Source: Spirochaetota bacterium (GTDB lineage: Bacteria; Spirochaetota; UBA4802; JAKQUI01). Taken from it: 64,000 nucleotides of DNA. The stretch spans positions 55,646 to 119,645 of the forward strand of contig JAKQUI010000072.1 in NCBI GenBank assembly GCA_029562645.1, written 5' to 3'. Shown here in pieces: positions 17,948 through 27,254 of this stretch. A program made the position numbers and the translations under genes. Below the pieces are notes generated by a model. The model ran no database searches, was not told the origin of the DNA, and saw only the letters and a program-made list of their open reading frames with translations. Numbering within the stretch: the stretch's first letter is position 1; the number at the start of each line of letters is the position of its first letter.

Positions 17948-18157
17948 GTGATTTCACGCAATAATCAGGAGATACCCATAACACCGGAAGAAAAGCTTCA
18001 GAAAAGCGCTGATTTCTGCAAGGACAAATGCCCCGTCTGTACGCGGGCACGGAAAAAGGGGCGGGGGTTCCTGTACGCCATGGTCAAGTTCGAAAGCAAG
18101 TTCTGCCCGCACTGCAAGGCCAACGCGAAGGTGTACGGGAAGCCGGCGTATAAGTAG
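17948..18157 (+). CDS. Small zinc-ribbon-like protein
   Basis: A 69-residue protein from a GTG start with no strong ribosome site. The Cys pairs C28-P-V-C31 and C53-P-H-C56 frame a basic hairpin (ARKKGRGFLYAMVKFESK), as in zinc ribbons; an extra Cys24 precedes them. It could bind zinc and nucleic acid or a protein. It is flanked by genes on the other strand, so it is probably its own unit. Supported by the regular Cys spacing and codon composition, not by a named family. Confidence 0.55.
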   Translation: MISRNNQEIPITPEEKLQKSADFCKDKCPVCTRARKKGRGFLYAMVKFESKFCPHCKANAKVYGKPAYK

Positions 18158-18196
18158 GGTGGGGCGAAGGGCGGAAACGACAGGGCGCGCATGTGC

Positions 18197-18565
18197 TCAC
18201 GATCCGATCCGCGCTCTTCCTTTTCCTGTGATGACGAGCTCATAGACGTCGGCGGGAGAGAAGACGTTCTCCTCCTCCCATCGCTCCGGCTCCTTCAGAA
18301 TGAGGTCGGTTTCTTCAGGCGTGAGATCGCGCTCGGACTCGTAGGAATACACATCCTCATCTTCCTGCATGTAAGTGGTCTTCACGAGCCGCACGAGCCC
18401 TTCGGTCACCATCGAGCCAATTACGTTACACGTGAACCGGCGCACTTCCTCATCCGAGAGGTTCGTTCCGCCGACCTTGATGTCGTTGTACAGATTCTGA
18501 ATACACATGTTGAAGTCCCTTGTCTCGATCAGCACGCCCTCTTCGATTCCCTTGATGTCGATCAT
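18197..18565 (-). CDS. Small acidic hypothetical protein
   Basis: A 122-residue cytoplasmic protein preceded by AAGGAG. It is acidic, with helical segments (DEEVRRFTCNVIGSMVTEGLVRLVKTT, and LTPEETDLILKEPERWEEENVFSP). The central part resembles a small winged-helix-like arrangement (helix, VTEGLVRLV, strand), but this is not certain. No signal peptide. Family not recognised. It is convergent with the zinc-ribbon gene, with 39 bases between stops. Confidence 0.6.
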   Translation of the reverse strand: MIDIKGIEEGVLIETRDFNMCIQNLYNDIKVGGTNLSDEEVRRFTCNVIGSMVTEGLVRLVKTTYMQEDEDVYSYESERDLTPEETDLILKEPERWEEENVFSPADVYELVITGKGRARIGS

Positions 18566-18915
18566 TTTTTCGCTCCTTGAGATACCATTGTCGCTCCCAT
18601 CGCAATGCGGGAATGCGATACTACCCTATATCCATAATCAGTTCTCTGTCGATGGATATATTAGGTATACGAAGGAGCGTGAATACAGTTAAACGGTTTT
18701 TCTCCTAGAAGCCAATTCCCAACGGTAAGCCGCGATGATGCGCATAACGGAAGCACTCTTACCATAACCAGCATCTGTTTTATTGCTCTCATTTCCTGGC
18801 TTGCATATCCATTTGTTGTGCGTTTAGAGTACACTGAAGATTCAACCAGCGGGTAGTGATGAAGCGCCGGTTGAATCTTCTGATTACACAACGTACCTAT
18901 TCGCATGAAACTCCA
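18566..18915 (-). other. Intergenic stretch with 12-bp inverted repeat
   Basis: No supported gene. A perfect 12-bp inverted repeat (GAAGATTCAACC at 18836-18847, GGTTGAATCTTC at 18869-18880) with a 21-base loop lies just past the SGNH hydrolase stop. It may end that transcript, but no U-tract follows. Confidence 0.5.
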
Positions 18916-20085
18916 CTACAGCGGCACGAAGCTGTAGCTGATGGTGTACTGATACCACCACAACCAGTAGTAGACTTTAAGTACGCCGGTCAACTGATTG
19001 TCATATCGAAACACATACTGGGTCCTTTTTCCGCACATGTCGGTTGCCGTTATTCTTTTCTCGTAACTTCCAGCCCCGGACACTGCTTGTATCGAATGCA
19101 AGTCAATGCGATATGTACGCGTATTACCATTTACCTCCACCAGATTGGCTCCGGTGACCTCGAGGAGCTGCCCATCGTCTCGTACCTGGAAATCAACGGC
19201 AAGCGGTATATCAACCGGGAAAACCGTCCACCCTTGCAAAATGCCGTTTTCCGGTACGCGTATAACGGGCGGCGCCGTATCCTCCGCCGAGCACATACCG
19301 CCATTCAGCTGATACCAACCGAGAGCACCGAGCCGGATCGCGACCATTTTCCCCCACGCCTCGACACCCTGCGGTCCGAAATGGACAAAATCGGTCAGAG
19401 CGCCGATGTCATAATATGACGCACCTCCATTAAGTATGTTATCAAGGAACTCCTGGTATGTCGCAAGCATCTGAACCCTGTCGCCGTATTGGGTCTGGAG
19501 ACTGTCCACAATCATGTTCTGATACTTTCTTCCCAGGATGCTGAGCATGTAGTTCGCGGTATAGAAAAACTGCCACCGCCATTCTTTCGTCTTGTAGTCG
19601 ATGACGGGCGCGACGTCGTTCAGCAGCACCTTGTTATTCGGATCCGCATTCAGGATTGTTTGGACGATCCTCCGGGTCCTGGACGCAATAAAATCAGTTT
19701 GAACTTCAACCACCCACATGAAATACAGCCCTTGCTGCACCGTATGGATATGCTTGTAATACTCGAGAAACCCGTACAGATCGCGAACATCGTTTCCGCC
19801 GATCGAGATGAATGTCGCATGCGATTTATTCTGCGCGAGAATGGGCAGGATGGACAGCCAGTTTTCCGATGTCGATCCGGGAACGCTGCTATTCCGGATA
19901 TTCCCTTCCACGTCGGCCTGATCCAGAACAGTCACTCCGTTGGCTGTTGCGCTCTTAATTGACGATCCGTCCCCGAGCTCGGTGGCCCTGCTGTCCCCGA
20001 TTATCGTGAGTATCTTTTCTTCGGCGTACAGCCGTACCGGCGAAAGCGCCGCAAGTAACAATACAATGCATAGAATACGTTTCAT
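18916..20085 (-). CDS. Secreted SGNH/GDSL-type hydrolase
   Basis: A 389-residue exported protein (signal peptide to about residue 21, LYAEEK cleavage region). It has SGNH hydrolase landmarks. Block I is TIIGDSRATELGD, with the nucleophile Ser. A Gly/Asn block is seen at SVPGSTSENW and IGGNDVRDLYG. Block V is TDFVHFGPQGVEAWG, with Asp and His of the triad. Such enzymes remove acyl or acetyl esters from lipids or glycans. About 110 C-terminal residues form an extra beta domain (PPVIRVPENGILQGWTVFPVD to the end). GGAG is placed before the ATG. It is last in a run of minus-strand surface-protein genes starting at the ECF sigma factor. Confidence 0.75.
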   Translation of the reverse strand: MKRILCIVLLLAALSPVRLYAEEKILTIIGDSRATELGDGSSIKSATANGVTVLDQADVEGNIRNSSVPGSTSENWLSILPILAQNKSHATFISIGGNDVRDLYGFLEYYKHIHTVQQGLYFMWVVEVQTDFIASRTRRIVQTILNADPNNKVLLNDVAPVIDYKTKEWRWQFFYTANYMLSILGRKYQNMIVDSLQTQYGDRVQMLATYQEFLDNILNGGASYYDIGALTDFVHFGPQGVEAWGKMVAIRLGALGWYQLNGGMCSAEDTAPPVIRVPENGILQGWTVFPVDIPLAVDFQVRDDGQLLEVTGANLVEVNGNTRTYRIDLHSIQAVSGAGSYEKRITATDMCGKRTQYVFRYDNQLTGVLKVYYWLWWYQYTISYSFVPL

Positions 20086-20139
20086 TTCAGTACTCCTTGA
20101 TTTTATTATTTTATTCGTTTAATTCAGAACACTCGAGCC

Positions 20140-20754
20140 TTATCGCTTTTCGAGCTCATCGATGACCGACTTGCGCACCTGTATGAGCACCTTGAGCTCG
20201 GCACGCATGAACTCAAAGAACACCGGGTCCAGCTCGTTCTGGAAATCGACCAGAAGCGAGCTCACCTCGTCGATGTTCGCCACGAGGACCTTCCGCATGT
20301 CCTCGAGTCCCTGGGTGGGAATCTTCTCGTTGTGCTCTCCCTTTTTTTCGAGCGCGTTCATGAGATACTGTTCGGCGGGCTTTCCTGTCTCGGATCGCGC
20401 CTTCAGGAACATCTCCTGATACTTCATCACCTGCGCCCGACGCTTTTCCATCGTGTCCAGCCCTTGCTCCTCGATCCTGGCCGTGTACTCGTCCCGTGAA
20501 GTCTCCTCGGCGTCGCTTACCATGTACTTCTCATCGTCTTCATAGTCCGGCATCGTGCACGGGCAACCGGCATCGGCCTTCTGGATGAGCGCGGACGTTT
20601 CTTCGGGAAGACTCGCCGCGTTGCTTGCTCCCGGCTGAAGGAGATCGCTTTCCGATTTCTCCTGCTTGCCCATCATGTTCGAACATCCGGCCAAGAGGCC
20701 GATGATAACCGCGCACACGACTGCAGACTTCATGTGTAAAAACCTGATTTTCAT
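20140..20754 (-). CDS. Lipoprotein of unknown function
   Basis: A 204-residue lipoprotein: hydrophobic signal and lipobox LLAGC (Cys24), then a Ser/Glu-rich linker. A CPC motif (AGCPCTMPDYEDDE) lies in the middle, followed by a long charged helical part (EEQGLDTMEKRRAQVMKYQEMFLKARSETGK to the end) that may form a coiled coil. The start could also be Met8. Family not recognised. It is downstream of another lipoprotein and upstream of the SGNH hydrolase, probably in one transcript. Confidence 0.6.
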   Translation of the reverse strand: MKIRFLHMKSAVVCAVIIGLLAGCSNMMGKQEKSESDLLQPGASNAASLPEETSALIQKADAGCPCTMPDYEDDEKYMVSDAEETSRDEYTARIEEQGLDTMEKRRAQVMKYQEMFLKARSETGKPAEQYLMNALEKKGEHNEKIPTQGLEDMRKVLVANIDEVSSLLVDFQNELDPVFFEFMRAELKVLIQVRKSVIDELEKR

Positions 20755-21111
20755 GATCCATTCCCCTTTCTATGGTGATTTTCGCAATATGACTATTGCC
20801 TGCGGAAATGCCAGGCGGCGAACGCCGCATTTCTGCTCTTGTTGTCAGGAAGAAAACGAGGGTCCCCCAAAGGAAAAAAAATGGTGCTTATTTATTTTTT
20901 TTCACACGATGCAGGGAAGGAGCGAGACATACCGGATTCATCCAGCACCGAGTCGGGTCAGCTCAGGAAAAAGGATTATGTCTCTTAGAGGATGGGGTGC
21001 ACATGCCCAAAGTGATGTCGTGGATATCGTGCACGGGCATGGGAAAATCGAGCGATTTGTCCCAATCTATCGGACACGCATCGCTCAATCCAGCCATAAA
21101 ACGGTTCCTAT
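20755..21111 (-). other. Gap between two lipoprotein genes; nothing recognised
   Basis: About 360 bases without a supported gene on either strand. No terminator with a clear U-tract or repeat was found. Confidence 0.4.
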
Positions 21112-22725
21112 CTACGTGGACGCTGCAATATGCGCCCTGAGCTGGGCCTCCCAGTCGAGTACGACTGCGTACATTGCCAGCTGGTAGCGCTTGTATGCAT
21201 CCTGGGTTCCCACATATGCACTCATCAGGGCGTGCAGGGTCGGATCAGTCGCCTCGGTCTCCTGATTCATTGAATCGTAAAGTCGATACGCATCGGCGCC
21301 GGTGGTATCAAGGGTGCTGTTCGCGATATAGGTATCGATGTTTCCCCAATAACCCCGGATGCCCTCCTTAATGACCAGGAGGCGCTGCAGATCTTTTCTC
21401 GCGACATCGGCTCTGACTGTGAGCAGATCGCTTCCACGGATGGCATACGGAAGAAGAGCAAGTCGCTCGAGACTGAGCCGTCGTAACAGGGCGATATCCT
21501 CAAGAGCAATCTGGGCATATTGAAGCGGCTCCTTGAAGTAGTACTGAACGGATCCGACAACCGCCTGCGGAGGATTTGCAATGCACTCCTGCTGTTTCGC
21601 AGCACAGATTAATGTTGCGTATTCCCCGCAATTGGGCAATCCCAACCCAGCACAGAGCGCAAAGCTGATGGCCATACACTGCGCTGTCTGGTTGTCGCAG
21701 GCTGCGCTATCATCCTTCAACTTGTCCAATCGGGCTATGACGTCGAGGTTTGCAGCGCTGCGGGATATGGCGATCCGTTCACCTGACGCCAACGCCGCAT
21801 GATATGCACGGGTCACGACATCCTCATATACGCCGCCCGAGAGCATCTGACTGCGAACGATGGCGGCGATATCACTGCCATGTACGCAGGCACCGAGCTG
21901 TGTATGGAGCTGTTCGAGAAAATACCTGGCCCCGTTCACATCGGTTCTTGTGTCTGGCGAAGCAACAGCATCGGCCTGGTCGACGCTTTTTTCAATTGAT
22001 TTCAATCCCTTCTGTATGGTCACCCGTCGAAAGGAGATCTGGTTCAATCGATCGATCACCTCGGGATTGGCACCCACACCCCCCTGTTGGAAAAACACAT
22101 TTGCGATCATCAACATGCACTGCTGTATCTGCATACCCGCGTTCGTTGCCGCGATCATGCCGGCGTTGTCCCCGAGGTCAATTCCCGACAGATCGAGCGA
22201 TGTCTTGTCCGGATCGACGAAGTCATCAGCCACCAGGGTGCGCGAGTAGGTCTCAAGGTTCGAAATGCGGCCGCTGGCCGCGGCACAGAAGCCGTTCGCC
22301 CCGTCAATCCCCTCCATCGACAGGAACCAGTCGAAAAGCATCTCGGCGATCTCTTCGGGATTGGCAGCATCCGCGAACGACGCCGGTCGCGTTCGATGCC
22401 AGTTCGTACCGGGAATGAAGGCGGCGGGCAGCCCGCTTGCAGGGTCGTCAACCGGCAACGGAAACCGCAACGACGCATCGAGCGCCTTCTGCAGTTCGGA
22501 CTGGTCGGCGGGATCAAGACCGTCCAGAACCTGGTTGTGTATCGCCAGTCCCGTCGAATCGCCGTACAGATACCCCAAATACAGGAATTGCGCCGAATCG
22601 ACGCCCGGATCCACGGTCGAGGATGATGCCGCTCCTTTAGAGCCAAACAGATCGTTGATGCTGTTCGTGCACGAAATCCCGTGAACCATCAACAATAGGA
22701 TAGCGATAACAAGATATTTCTTCAT
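21112..22725 (-). CDS. Large lipoprotein of unknown function
   Basis: A 537-residue predicted lipoprotein with signal MKKYLVIAILLLMV and a GISC lipobox (Cys19). The body is helical with many Cys (for example CDNQTAQCMAISFALCAGLGLPNCGEYATLICAAKQQEC), suggesting disulfides in the periplasm or at the surface. No enzyme motif is seen and no family is recognised. GAGGTG precedes the ATG. It follows the CsgG/barrel gene by about 140 bases on the same strand, so it probably belongs to the surface operon started by the ECF sigma factor. Confidence 0.6.
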   Translation of the reverse strand: MKKYLVIAILLLMVHGISCTNSINDLFGSKGAASSSTVDPGVDSAQFLYLGYLYGDSTGLAIHNQVLDGLDPADQSELQKALDASLRFPLPVDDPASGLPAAFIPGTNWHRTRPASFADAANPEEIAEMLFDWFLSMEGIDGANGFCAAASGRISNLETYSRTLVADDFVDPDKTSLDLSGIDLGDNAGMIAATNAGMQIQQCMLMIANVFFQQGGVGANPEVIDRLNQISFRRVTIQKGLKSIEKSVDQADAVASPDTRTDVNGARYFLEQLHTQLGACVHGSDIAAIVRSQMLSGGVYEDVVTRAYHAALASGERIAISRSAANLDVIARLDKLKDDSAACDNQTAQCMAISFALCAGLGLPNCGEYATLICAAKQQECIANPPQAVVGSVQYYFKEPLQYAQIALEDIALLRRLSLERLALLPYAIRGSDLLTVRADVARKDLQRLLVIKEGIRGYWGNIDTYIANSTLDTTGADAYRLYDSMNQETEATDPTLHALMSAYVGTQDAYKRYQLAMYAVVLDWEAQLRAHIAAST

Positions 22726-22866
22726 GGTCTACACCTCACCTACTATTCACCGGCGCCAGCCGGCGACATCCGCGTATGATAGTTTTGCATTCTGCCGGAT
22801 GTCAAACAACGTGGATTTCCTGATTCATTGCGTGGTAACTCCTTTCAACATAGAAGTATCACCATT

Positions 22867-23904
22867 TCAAAACGAAAAAAACACGCCCAGGCAGTACATG
22901 TAGAATTGGAACACACCCTCCCGTTCGTAGATGAATCCATACTGTGCGGAAAATTGTACCGTCAGATGGTCAGTCGGCAGAACGCCGATGACGCCGCCGC
23001 CCGCGCATATCGGCTCGATAAAGTTGTCGGTATAGTTATCCCGCATGTTGAAGCCGGCGCCCTCGCCATGTGCAATCGTCAGGAAGGCCAGGCCGGGCGA
23101 TATAATCGGCCCAAGAAAAAAACGCTTCTGCGGATAAAACCGGTAGGACACCGGGAAGGACAGTGACATGATCGTGATCGAATCGTTGGCGTTCTCCTTC
23201 CCCGACAGGCGGGAATACGACGCGCCCACACCCATGACGAGGTTGTCAATAAACACGTGTTCGATCACTCCTTGAAGCGCGATTCCCGGACCGGCATTCA
23301 CCAGATCGTAAAACCGTCCCGCGGGATACAGGTAGTTCGCCTCGACACCGAGGAGAATCCGGTGGTGGTCGTAAAACCGTCCCTCGATGCTGCCGGTACG
23401 GATGTATTTCTGCAAGTCGCGCGCAGTGTCACGCGCCATCTTCTCCACGACCGCTTCGGTCCCCGTTTCCGAACCGTATGCCCGTGAATAGGCGATGATG
23501 ATCTTTTTTTCCCGGATGGAGACCACCCGAATGGTAACGCGGTATTCGTCAATCTTGTCGACGCTGCCGACCACGAGGTAGTCGGTGGCCAGGAGCCTGC
23601 CCAGCTCGAGCGAACTCTTCATATCGGTGTTCGCGATCGTGTCCCGACCGTAGCTTTTCATGACCTTCTGCACTTGTTCCCATTCGACCAGGTTGAACGC
23701 GTTTGAGCTGTACAGCGCGACCTCGACGAGATTCCGCACGATGTTCGCGTGAGCGGTCGGGACGTTGTTCGCGTTGAAGCTGATGATGGCCACCCGCTTC
23801 CGTTCCGCCGTCGGGTCGACTGAGGCCTCGGATGCGCCGAGCCGAACGGGGATCACCACACACGACAAAACGATACATGCACCGATCGCCCTGCGATATG
23901 CCAT
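22867..23904 (-). CDS. CsgG-like N-terminal domain fused to outer-membrane beta-barrel
   Basis: A 345-residue exported protein (signal peptide ending near GAS). Residues about 35-165 fit the CsgG/LpoB-type fold: KRVAIISFNANNVPTAHANIVRNLVEVAL, FNLVEWEQVQKVMKSYG, ELGRLLATDYLVVGSVDKID. Residues about 190-345 are alternating beta strands with aromatic ends (ILLGVEANYLYPAGRFYDLVNAGPGIALQG to the terminal FSF), as in small outer-membrane barrels. The fusion suggests a barrel with a periplasmic assembly or sensing domain. I chose Met at 23904, which gives the best signal peptide; an ATG at 23940 is possible. It lies directly after the putative anti-sigma gene. Confidence 0.65.
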   Translation of the reverse strand: MAYRRAIGACIVLSCVVIPVRLGASEASVDPTAERKRVAIISFNANNVPTAHANIVRNLVEVALYSSNAFNLVEWEQVQKVMKSYGRDTIANTDMKSSLELGRLLATDYLVVGSVDKIDEYRVTIRVVSIREKKIIIAYSRAYGSETGTEAVVEKMARDTARDLQKYIRTGSIEGRFYDHHRILLGVEANYLYPAGRFYDLVNAGPGIALQGVIEHVFIDNLVMGVGASYSRLSGKENANDSITIMSLSFPVSYRFYPQKRFFLGPIISPGLAFLTIAHGEGAGFNMRDNYTDNFIEPICAGGGVIGVLPTDHLTVQFSAQYGFIYEREGVFQFYMYCLGVFFSF

Positions 23905-23972
23905 ACTCAATTTGTGTGAGATTCGAACTCCCCCGTCCATGTGTTTGCACCGTGCGCGGTCACACGACTCGC

Positions 23973-24686
23973 TCAACGCACGCGTTCGGCCACGCCCTGC
24001 GACACGCGCCGGCACGCGTCCGGGATGCCGTCAAGGGAATCGGCCTTTTCCTTCGCGACATACACGATTGAAGAGGTCCGCAAGTCGACCACTTTCACGA
24101 ACAGGAACATCTCGTCTCCCGACTTCTCCACGGATCCGGTCATGCGGTATTTCATGCCCTCGGTGTTTCGGTTCCACACGATCGTCGAGAAGGAGCCTCC
24201 CCTGAGCGCGCCCAGCTGACCGGCGATTGCTTTCATCGCCGCTGTCCGAACGCCTCGATCGACACCCTCACCGGTGAACGGTTCTATGGCCAAGGCATAT
24301 ACTGGGCGGGGCGGTTGCACGGGGGCACTGTCCAGGTCGACCCGAATGTCAACGACGCCCCCTTTCCGGTTCACCGCGCTGTCGGGCCGATGCTGCAGCA
24401 TGAAAAAAGCCAGGATGCCGCCCAGCGAGAAAACCAAGAGCACAATCGTGACGATGATCGCCTTGCCCGTTGTGATGACGATGCCGTATCGCCGGAGCAG
24501 AAAGTATATCCACAGCACGATCCCCGTGATAAGACTGTGCCGTCCGGTCCGTTTCAGGATTCGACGGTACATCGGGCCCATGTGCGCCATCATCCGTTTC
24601 TGCGAATCCGGCGCGACCGGGTGATCGAGCCGATATTTATGCAGCAGCTCTTTCATGTTGCCCTGGGGGCCCTGCTTTTCCATCAT
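23973..24686 (-). CDS. Membrane protein paired with ECF sigma factor (candidate anti-sigma)
   Basis: A 237-residue protein whose ATG overlaps the sigma-factor stop (24683-24686), so translation is coupled. The N-terminal 45 residues are cytoplasmic and charged. Two membrane helices follow (about 50-65 and 75-97). The C-terminal domain (residues 125-237; PVYALAIEPFTGEGVDRGVRTAAMKAIAGQL, then MTGSVEKSGDEMFLFVKVVDLRTSSIVYVAKEKADS) is probably periplasmic and resembles CsgG/TolB-N-like folds. Position behind an ECF sigma factor, membrane location and a cytoplasmic N-terminus fit an anti-sigma factor, but no zinc-binding anti-sigma motif is seen. Confidence 0.6.
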   Translation of the reverse strand: MMEKQGPQGNMKELLHKYRLDHPVAPDSQKRMMAHMGPMYRRILKRTGRHSLITGIVLWIYFLLRRYGIVITTGKAIIVTIVLLVFSLGGILAFFMLQHRPDSAVNRKGGVVDIRVDLDSAPVQPPRPVYALAIEPFTGEGVDRGVRTAAMKAIAGQLGALRGGSFSTIVWNRNTEGMKYRMTGSVEKSGDEMFLFVKVVDLRTSSIVYVAKEKADSLDGIPDACRRVSQGVAERVR

Positions 24687-25216
24687 AACAAATCGAAGAC
24701 CTCTTTGATGCCCATTTTCTTTAAGTAATCGACTATCCTTGCCTCGATCTGGCCATACCGATATTCAGCCTGCCACCTGGTCATGCCGAGATATTTCCCC
24801 GCCTCCTTGTAGGAAAATCCATACACGGCGATCAGGTCGAAGAGGGTCCTGTCCTCCTCCGAGTCGTAGTTTTCCATGTTCTCGATTGCCTCGTTGATAA
24901 CGATGCGCGCATCGCGGAATCCGTTCTCAAAGGCGAGATTGATATCGTTCACGAATTCGGCGACATCGACCGCCTCGTCGTTCCGTGAGCTCTTTTTCCG
25001 GTAGTAATTCGAAATCTCGAATTCAATTGCCTTCAGCAGCCAGCCACGATGGCTCTCGATTGAATCGAAGTTGTCCAGAAACCGGATGAACACCTCCTGG
25101 CATATGTCTTCGGCATCATCGCCGTTCCGCAGGCGTGACAGGAGAACGCTGTACACGATGGGATAGTACTCGCAGTACGCTTTCCGGTAGGCTTTCATGC
25201 TGCCCGATGCCGCCAT
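24683..25216 (-). CDS. ECF-type RNA polymerase sigma factor
   Basis: A 177-residue sigma-70 family protein of the extracytoplasmic-function type. Region 2 includes DAEDICQEVFIRFLDNFDSI and GWLLKAIEFEISNYYRKK. Region 4 (YGFSYKEAGKYLGMTRWQAEYRYGQIEARIVDYLKK) is a helix-turn-helix for the -35 element. A linker of about 55 residues separates them. I chose the ATG at 25216; an upstream ATG adds 18 residues not typical of the family. It is first in a minus-strand run of membrane and surface proteins and likely directs their transcription. The signal it answers to is unknown. Confidence 0.85.
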   Translation of the reverse strand: MAASGSMKAYRKAYCEYYPIVYSVLLSRLRNGDDAEDICQEVFIRFLDNFDSIESHRGWLLKAIEFEISNYYRKKSSRNDEAVDVAEFVNDINLAFENGFRDARIVINEAIENMENYDSEEDRTLFDLIAVYGFSYKEAGKYLGMTRWQAEYRYGQIEARIVDYLKKMGIKEVFDLL

Positions 25217-25384
25217 TTCTGTGTCTCTCGTCTGCAGACGCTGTATGTTAGAATGAAAACCGGCTTGCAAAAAGGAAAAAAATTACCGAACGACGCGAAA
25301 AAAGTACCCTCGGCCCGATCTGTCAACCAGGAAGAGGGAAGCCATCGCGCCCGCGCGTGCGGACACAATGGGACCGTATCCGGC

Positions 25385-27211
25385 TCACGCGATCGTGAAC
25401 TGGTGCACCTTGTTTTTCAGCTCGTCGGCGATGTCGGCGTTCTCCTTCGTGTTCGCGGCGATCTCCTCCGAGCCCGCGCTGATCGCCTGGGTGAGCTCGT
25501 TGATGCGCGTGATCGAATTGACCACGTCCCCGATTGCGGTCTTCTGCTCCTGGGTCGCGCCCTCGATCTCCTCGGACTTCTCGCGCACCCGCGCCACCTC
25601 CCGGTCGACGATCGCGTTGGTCTCGATCTGCGTTTTCATGAACGCGGCGATGCTCGTCACCGTTTCGTTCATCGCGCCGATACCGCCGGTGATCCGGCTG
25701 ATGCGCTCCACCACGTCGCCCACGGTGGCCGTGCCGCTGGCGATCTCCCGCTCGGTCGCCTTGATGAGCGCGTCGATCTCCTTGACGCTCGTGGCCGTAT
25801 TGTCGGCGAGCTTGGATATCTCATCGGCGACCACGGCGAACCCGCGCCCGGCCTCGCCTGCGCGCGCCGCCTCGATGGCGGCGTTCAGGCTCAGCAGGTT
25901 GATCTTGTCCGAGATGTCGTTGATGATGCCGATGATGCCGGTCATCTTCCGCGAGCTCTCGCCGATGTTCTCCATGCTCTCGTTCATCTTCGCCAGCGAC
26001 TCCTCGCCGCGGCGCGCCTCCACCGTGATCTCGCCCGCCTGCGCGGAGGCGTCGGCGATCTTCCGCTCCATCTCCCGGATCACCGAGGTGAGGTCCCCCA
26101 TCCGGTCGATGAGCGTGCGGAGGCTCTTCACCTGGTCCTGCGCGCCGGTGGCGATCTGGTCCATGCCCGCCGAGATCTGCTCGATGGTCGCGGTCACCTC
26201 CTCCATCGTGGCCGCCTGGTTTTGCGTCACCTCGGTGAAGCCGTCGGTCACCGTCGAGATGGCCGCGGTCGACTCGTCGAGCTGGTCGGAGATGCGCACG
26301 ATATCGTAGATCATGTCGGTGATGTTCTTCTTCATCACGTAGATCGTCTGGTTGATCCGCGTGAGCTCGTCCACCACCGCGATGATCCCCTTCTTCGCGG
26401 ACAGATCGCCCGCACCGATCTTCTTCAGGAAGTCGCTGATGATCGCGATCTTGTCGCGGATCGATTTGAAAAGAACGAACGAGATGACCAGCGACGTCGC
26501 GATCACGAGGAGAATGATGCCCGCCAGTTTTATCGAAAGGAACTGGTAGTCGGGCTTGATGCCCTCGATGATGATGGAAAAATAGCCGATGAGCCCGAAG
26601 ATCGGCATCGACAGGATGATGGCGATGGACGCCGAGATCCTGCCCAGAAAACTGAAGCTCAGGGTGAACTCCTTCATCTCGATCTTCTCGAAAATCCCGC
26701 GGTTCAACAATCGCTGCACGAGCATCTCCGTGAGAAAGAAATACACCATCCCGCCCATCGGCGGCATCATGGCCAAAAGGATCCACATGTTGAACTTCTG
26801 CACCGCCGTGAGCTCGGCGAGGTTCACGAACGGCACAATCGCCAAGAGTAGGCCGGTAATCCAATGGATAACAGTGTTGATGCCGTGCCGGTAGGGGAGC
26901 GAAAAGAACCGCTGCTGGGCGCGTCCGTGCTCCTCCGGGGATATATCATCGCCGCGCAGGCGCTTCGCGAAATAACCGGTCACGGGCCGGATTGTCCACA
27001 GGTCGTGCGCAATGGCGAACGTCGAGTTCACGATCACCGCCGCTCCCGAGCACAGAAGCATGAGGACCACCTGGTCGAGGTTGAGGCTGAGGTTGGTGCA
27101 GACGTACAGCAACAGGATCGGCACCATGACGAAATACCCGACCCCTTCGGTCATCAGGATAAATCTCATCCTGAAGCTTTTCAGGTCGTTTGCGACAACC
27201 GTTGTTTCCAT
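25385..27211 (-). CDS. Methyl-accepting chemotaxis protein with multi-pass membrane sensor
   Basis: A 608-residue chemoreceptor from the ATG at 27211, which follows AGGGGA. The N-terminal half has about six membrane helices (for example [69 protein letters not shown]) and only short loops. It probably senses within the membrane or intracellularly rather than through a periplasmic domain. A HAMP-like stretch ([22 protein letters not shown]) leads to the signalling coiled coil, whose tip is [33 protein letters not shown]. No C-terminal CheR pentapeptide is present. The gene is next to the DUF362 protein gene. Confidence 0.9.
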   Translation of the reverse strand: METTVVANDLKSFRMRFILMTEGVGYFVMVPILLLYVCTNLSLNLDQVVLMLLCSGAAVIVNSTFAIAHDLWTIRPVTGYFAKRLRGDDISPEEHGRAQQRFFSLPYRHGINTVIHWITGLLLAIVPFVNLAELTAVQKFNMWILLAMMPPMGGMVYFFLTEMLVQRLLNRGIFEKIEMKEFTLSFSFLGRISASIAIILSMPIFGLIGYFSIIIEGIKPDYQFLSIKLAGIILLVIATSLVISFVLFKSIRDKIAIISDFLKKIGAGDLSAKKGIIAVVDELTRINQTIYVMKKNITDMIYDIVRISDQLDESTAAISTVTDGFTEVTQNQAATMEEVTATIEQISAGMDQIATGAQDQVKSLRTLIDRMGDLTSVIREMERKIADASAQAGEITVEARRGEESLAKMNESMENIGESSRKMTGIIGIINDISDKINLLSLNAAIEAARAGEAGRGFAVVADEISKLADNTATSVKEIDALIKATEREIASGTATVGDVVERISRITGGIGAMNETVTSIAAFMKTQIETNAIVDREVARVREKSEEIEGATQEQKTAIGDVVNSITRINELTQAISAGSEEIAANTKENADIADELKNKVHQFTIA

Positions 27212-27254
27212 CGAAATCCCCTTCCGTTGTCTATTCGAGTTAATGCACGACCGA

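Noticed and set aside
25253..26851. Plus-strand frame of 532 codons
   Set aside because: Complement of the chemoreceptor gene; Asp/His/Arg-rich and without motifs.
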